64,000 nucleotides of DNA, taken from NCBI GenBank assembly GCA_029779845.1, contig JAKOZT010000132.1:82825-146824 (forward strand), in the 5' to 3' direction. Position 1 is the first letter of the stretch. Every line of letters starts with the position of its first letter. The DNA is from Pseudomonadota bacterium. GTDB taxonomy: Bacteria > Pseudomonadota > Gammaproteobacteria > Burkholderiales > Burkholderiaceae_C. The position numbers and the translations under genes are program-made. The notes beneath the pieces were generated by a model, which saw nothing but the letters and a program-made list of their open reading frames with translations, did not search any database and was not told the DNA's origin. Positions 61,424 to 64,000 of this stretch are shown here, in pieces.

Positions 61424-62878
61424 ATGACCACGACCCGCAAACTGTTCGTCGGCCCGCGCGTGCGGCGCCTGCGCGAGCAGCGCCACTGGAGCCAGACGCA
61501 GCTCGCCGAGCGGCTGGCGCTGTCGCTGAGTTACGTCAGCCAGATCGAGAACAACCAGCGCCCGGTGACGGCCGGCGTGCTGCTCAAGCTGGCCGAGGTG
61601 TTCGGCGGCGAGGTGGGGCAGTTCTCCGAGGAGCACGACCGCCGCCAGCTCGCCGAACTGGACTGCGCCCTGCGCGACCGCACGCTGCGCAGCGAGCCGC
61701 TGAGCGCCGCCGCGTTGGTGCGGCTGACCGAGCAGGCGCCGGAGCTGGTGGACGCCTTTCTGACGCTCTACCAGCGCCACGGCCGCCTGCAGGAGGAGCA
61801 CGCGCAGACGGTGGATCGCTTCTACGGCGAACTGGGCGCCGATGCCGGCAACGGCCGGCCGCGCGAAGCGCTGGTGCCGCTGCCGCACGAGGAGGTGCGC
61901 GACCATTTCAACCGCCGCAACAACTACCTCGACGCGCTCGACCGGCTGGGCGAGGCGCTGGCCGGGGCGTTGAAGCTCGTGCCGGGGCAGCGCGCCGTCG
62001 CCTTGCGCGCGGCGCTGCGCGAACGCTGCGGCGTCGAGGTCGCCGTGCTGCCGGATCCCGGCGGCGGCTGGCTGCGCCGCTTCGACCCGTCGCGGCGCCG
62101 GCTCGAGATTCCCGCCGGCCTGACCGACGCGCAGCAGGCTTTCCAGATCGCCACGCAGTACGCGCTGATGGTGCATCACGAGGCGGTCGAGAACGAGCTG
62201 CGCGACGGCGGCTTCGCCGACCCGGCCACGCAGGCGCTGGCGCGCCAGGGCTTCGCGCACTACTTCGCCGGCGCGGTGCTGCTGCCCTACGAGGACTTCC
62301 TCGCCGAGGCGCGGCGCTGCCGCTACGACATCGAGCTGCTGCAGCAACGCTTTCACGTCGGCTTCGAGACGGTGTGCCACCGGCTCTCGACCCTGCAGCG
62401 CGACGGCGCGCGCGGCGTGCCGTTCTACTTCGTGCGGCTCGACCAGGCGGGCAACGTCTCCAAGCGCCAGAGCGCCACCGCCTTCCACTTCGCGCGCCAC
62501 GGCGGCGCCTGCCCGCTGTGGCAGGTGCACGAGGCCTTCGCGCAGCCCGAGCGCATCCTCACGCAGGTGGCCGAGATGCCCGACGGCACGCGCTTCTTCG
62601 GCATCGCGCGCACCACCGGGCGCGGCGGCGGCGGCTTCCGCTCACAGCGCAAGCTGTTCGCGATCGGCCTGGGCTGCGAACTCGCGCATGCGCGCGAGCT
62701 GGTCTATGCCGACGGCATCGACACCCGGCAGCCGCGCGACGTGGTGCCGATCGGCCCCGGCTGCCGCGTCTGCCCGCGCGCCGACTGCGTGCAGCGCGCC
62801 TTTCCGCCGGCCGGCAAGGCGCTGCTGGCCGACAGCAACGCGGAGTCGCTCGTGTCCTACCGCTTCGAGGCGGGTTGA
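61424..62878 (+). CDS. ScfR/RamB-type short-chain fatty acyl-CoA regulator
   Basis: 484 residues. N-terminal XRE HTH (RRLREQRHWSQTQLAERLALSLSYVSQIENNQRPVT), central ImmA/IrrE-like region (LMVHHEAVENELRDGGF ... CAQ-free ALARQGFAHYFAGAVLLPYEDFLAEARRCRYD), and the C-terminal domain with Cys motif GPGCRVCPRADCVQRAFPP (DUF2083 type). RamB/ScfR proteins control glyoxylate, methylcitrate and related acyl-CoA pathways. Divergent from the valine operon and 22 nt overlapping the convergent GntR gene. HTH is basic and typical for DNA binding to TTTGC motifs. Confidence 0.88.
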   Translation: MTTTRKLFVGPRVRRLREQRHWSQTQLAERLALSLSYVSQIENNQRPVTAGVLLKLAEVFGGEVGQFSEEHDRRQLAELDCALRDRTLRSEPLSAAALVRLTEQAPELVDAFLTLYQRHGRLQEEHAQTVDRFYGELGADAGNGRPREALVPLPHEEVRDHFNRRNNYLDALDRLGEALAGALKLVPGQRAVALRAALRERCGVEVAVLPDPGGGWLRRFDPSRRRLEIPAGLTDAQQAFQIATQYALMVHHEAVENELRDGGFADPATQALARQGFAHYFAGAVLLPYEDFLAEARRCRYDIELLQQRFHVGFETVCHRLSTLQRDGARGVPFYFVRLDQAGNVSKRQSATAFHFARHGGACPLWQVHEAFAQPERILTQVAEMPDGTRFFGIARTTGRGGGGFRSQRKLFAIGLGCELAHARELVYADGIDTRQPRDVVPIGPGCRVCPRADCVQRAFPPAGKALLADSNAESLVSYRFEAG

Positions 62879-63270
62879 GCGGCGGCGGCATCGCCGCCCG
62901 GCTGCCGCGCCAGGCGCAGCCGCTGCTCCACCAGCCGCAGCAGGCGCGCCAGCAGGTCGGAAGGCTCGGCCGAACCCTGCTCGGCAGCGTGGCCCAGCAG
63001 CAGCCCGCGCAGCGCCTGCGCTTCGCGGGCTTCGTGCGGCGGCACCGAGGCGACCACCACGCCGCGGCCGAGAAAGCCTTGCAGCAGGCCATCGTGCTGG
63101 AGCAGCTTGAGGGCCTCGCGCACCGGCGTGCGGCTGACGCCGTAGTCGCGCGCCAGCGCGCCCTCGTCGAGCGCGGCGCCCGCCGGCCACTCGTGGCCGA
63201 GGATGCGCTCGCGCAGCCGCTCGGCGAGCGCGTCGCACAAGGCCGTGCGGGGGGAAAGCGGCGTGTCCAT
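62857..63270 (-). CDS. GntR-family regulator lacking an FCD effector domain
   Basis: 137 residues from ATG 63270. Complete GntR winged helix (residues 8-75: LAERLRERILGHEWPAGAALDEGALARDYGVSRTPVREALKLLQHDGLL) but after GRGVVVASVPP only about 60 residues of helix and polar tail remain; FadR/VanR-type relatives are 210-240 residues. I find no continuation in another frame because the convergent ScfR gene follows. It probably binds DNA but cannot sense a ligand by the usual domain. Operon with the lyase (7-nt gap). Confidence 0.8.
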   Translation of the reverse strand: MDTPLSPRTALCDALAERLRERILGHEWPAGAALDEGALARDYGVSRTPVREALKLLQHDGLLQGFLGRGVVVASVPPHEAREAQALRGLLLGHAAEQGSAEPSDLLARLLRLVEQRLRLARQPGGDAAAAQPASKR

Positions 63271-63277
63271 CTGCCGC

Positions 63278-64000
63278 TCAGGCGTAGCGCTGCTCCAGCG
63301 CATCCCATTGCGGCTTGCCGACCAGGCGCTGACGCTCGGCGAAGGGCGTCACCAGACCGCTGGACTCCTGCACTTCCTTGGCGTCGCGCAGCACCGTCAG
63401 CGCCTTCTGCATGCCCGCCAGCGCGCCCTGCAAGGCGGCGTTGGCGTACAGCACGATGCCGAAGCCGAGCGCGGCCAGCTCGTCGGCGTTGAAGATCGGC
63501 GTCTTGCCGCCGATCACCATGTTCATCAGCTGGGGCCGGGCGATGCGCCGAGGCAGCGCGCGCACTTCCTCGGCTTTGGTCACCGCCTCGACGAAGAGGA
63601 TGTCGGCGCCGGCCTCGGCGAAGGCCTGGGCACGCTCGACCGCGGCCTCGAAGCCCTGCGTCGCGGCGGCGTCGGTGCGCGCCATGATCAGCAGGTCGGG
63701 GTCGCGGCGCGCATCGACGGCGGCCTTGATCTTGCCGACCGCTTCGGCGAGCGGAATCACGTCCTTGCCGTTGAAGTGCCCGCAGCGCTTGGGCGCCACC
63801 TGGTCTTCGAGCTGGATGCAGTCGGCGCCGGCGCGCTCCAGCGTGCGCACGGTGTGGTAGACGTTGAGCGCGTTGCCGAAGCCGGTGTCGGCATCGACCA
63901 GCAGCGGCAGGTTCACCGCATCGCGGATGCGCGCCGTGTGGTCGGCGATCTCGGCCAGGCCCATGAAGCCCTGGTCGGGCAGGCCGAACAGGTGCGCGCG
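63278..64000 (-). CDS. isocitrate lyase/PEP mutase superfamily enzyme, N-terminus beyond window edge
   Basis: At least 240 residues visible; the start lies outside the window (reading upstream of an internal ATG at 63964 gives RAHLFGLPDQGF in frame). ICL/PEPM barrel: PLLVDADTGFGNALNV, QLEDQVAPKRCGHFNGKDVI with the catalytic CGH loop, LIMARTDAAATQGFEAAVERAQAFAEAGAD. Related enzymes include 2-methylisocitrate lyase, dimethylmalate lyase and oxaloacetate decarboxylase; the sequence is not clearly PrpB. Possibly acts with the short-chain acyl metabolism around it; that is inference. Confidence 0.88.
   Translation of the reverse strand, partial: RAHLFGLPDQGFMGLAEIADHTARIRDAVNLPLLVDADTGFGNALNVYHTVRTLERAGADCIQLEDQVAPKRCGHFNGKDVIPLAEAVGKIKAAVDARRDPDLLIMARTDAAATQGFEAAVERAQAFAEAGADILFVEAVTKAEEVRALPRRIARPQLMNMVIGGKTPIFNADELAALGFGIVLYANAALQGALAGMQKALTVLRDAKEVQESSGLVTPFAERQRLVGKPQWDALEQRYA

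Overview
This is a GC-rich (about 70 percent), tightly packed chromosomal window from a betaproteobacterium, most likely of the order Burkholderiales (Rubrivivax / Leptothrix / Methylibium-like lineage). The evidence is the extreme GC3 codon use, paired pilT-pilU, short PutA with a divergent Lrp regulator, the LpoB / COG3014-type operon, and the rsmI-yraN-diaA-dolP order without lpoA. I see no rRNA, tRNA, IS element, integrase or CRISPR array. Intergenic gaps are short, and many genes overlap by 4 to 30 bases.

Layout. 1-2019 (minus): an envelope lipoprotein operon with lpoB. 2133-6267: a LuxR-type response regulator converging on a 7TM hybrid histidine kinase that follows queA, plus a 42-residue membrane microprotein. 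6432-9001: recG and an unknown lipoprotein. 9142-16233: oxidative-stress block oxyR-katG-dps-DJ-1/PfpI, ending in an Mg-type P-ATPase. 16231-20979: a single-gene AbiEi-HipA fusion with two long palindromic operators around its promoter, then prfC, then a RES/Xre toxin-antitoxin pair. 21019-28306: ubiA, sodC, and a proline/glutamate block (gdhA, proC, unknown, putA) with a divergent Lrp regulator. 28900-33853: XRE-cupin regulator, acetyltransferase, yggS, pilT-pilU and a beta-hydroxyacid dehydrogenase. 33869-38435: dolP, diaA, yraN, rsmI, a small basic periplasmic protein and tldD.

38456-47567: aroG behind a leader peptide and transcription attenuator, an S9 peptidase coupled to a Pat-type acetyltransferase, and a Ca-type P-ATPase followed by a periplasmic EF-hand protein. 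47552-53375: PduO-type adenosyltransferase, an FAD-linked D-lactate/glycolate-type dehydrogenase, metE/metR and a MarR regulator. 53422-55773: a MarR-controlled orphan binding protein and VanA-like Rieske oxygenase. 55786-61291: a complete five-gene valine degradation operon, divergent from an ScfR-type short-chain acyl regulator (61424). 62857-64000: a GntR protein without effector domain and an isocitrate lyase/PEP mutase-family enzyme cut by the window edge.

Most noteworthy: (1) a ribosome-mediated attenuator in front of aroG, with leader core FFFAYFWF and a perfect 11-bp terminator whose alternative partner lies in the leader reading frame; (2) the AbiEi-HipA fusion, which lacks a separate hipB, with twin operators 62 bp apart around its promoter; (3) prfC flanked on both sides by toxin-antitoxin modules; (4) a Dps with Met in place of a ferroxidase ligand; (5) an ScfR-like regulator apparently controlling valine catabolism.
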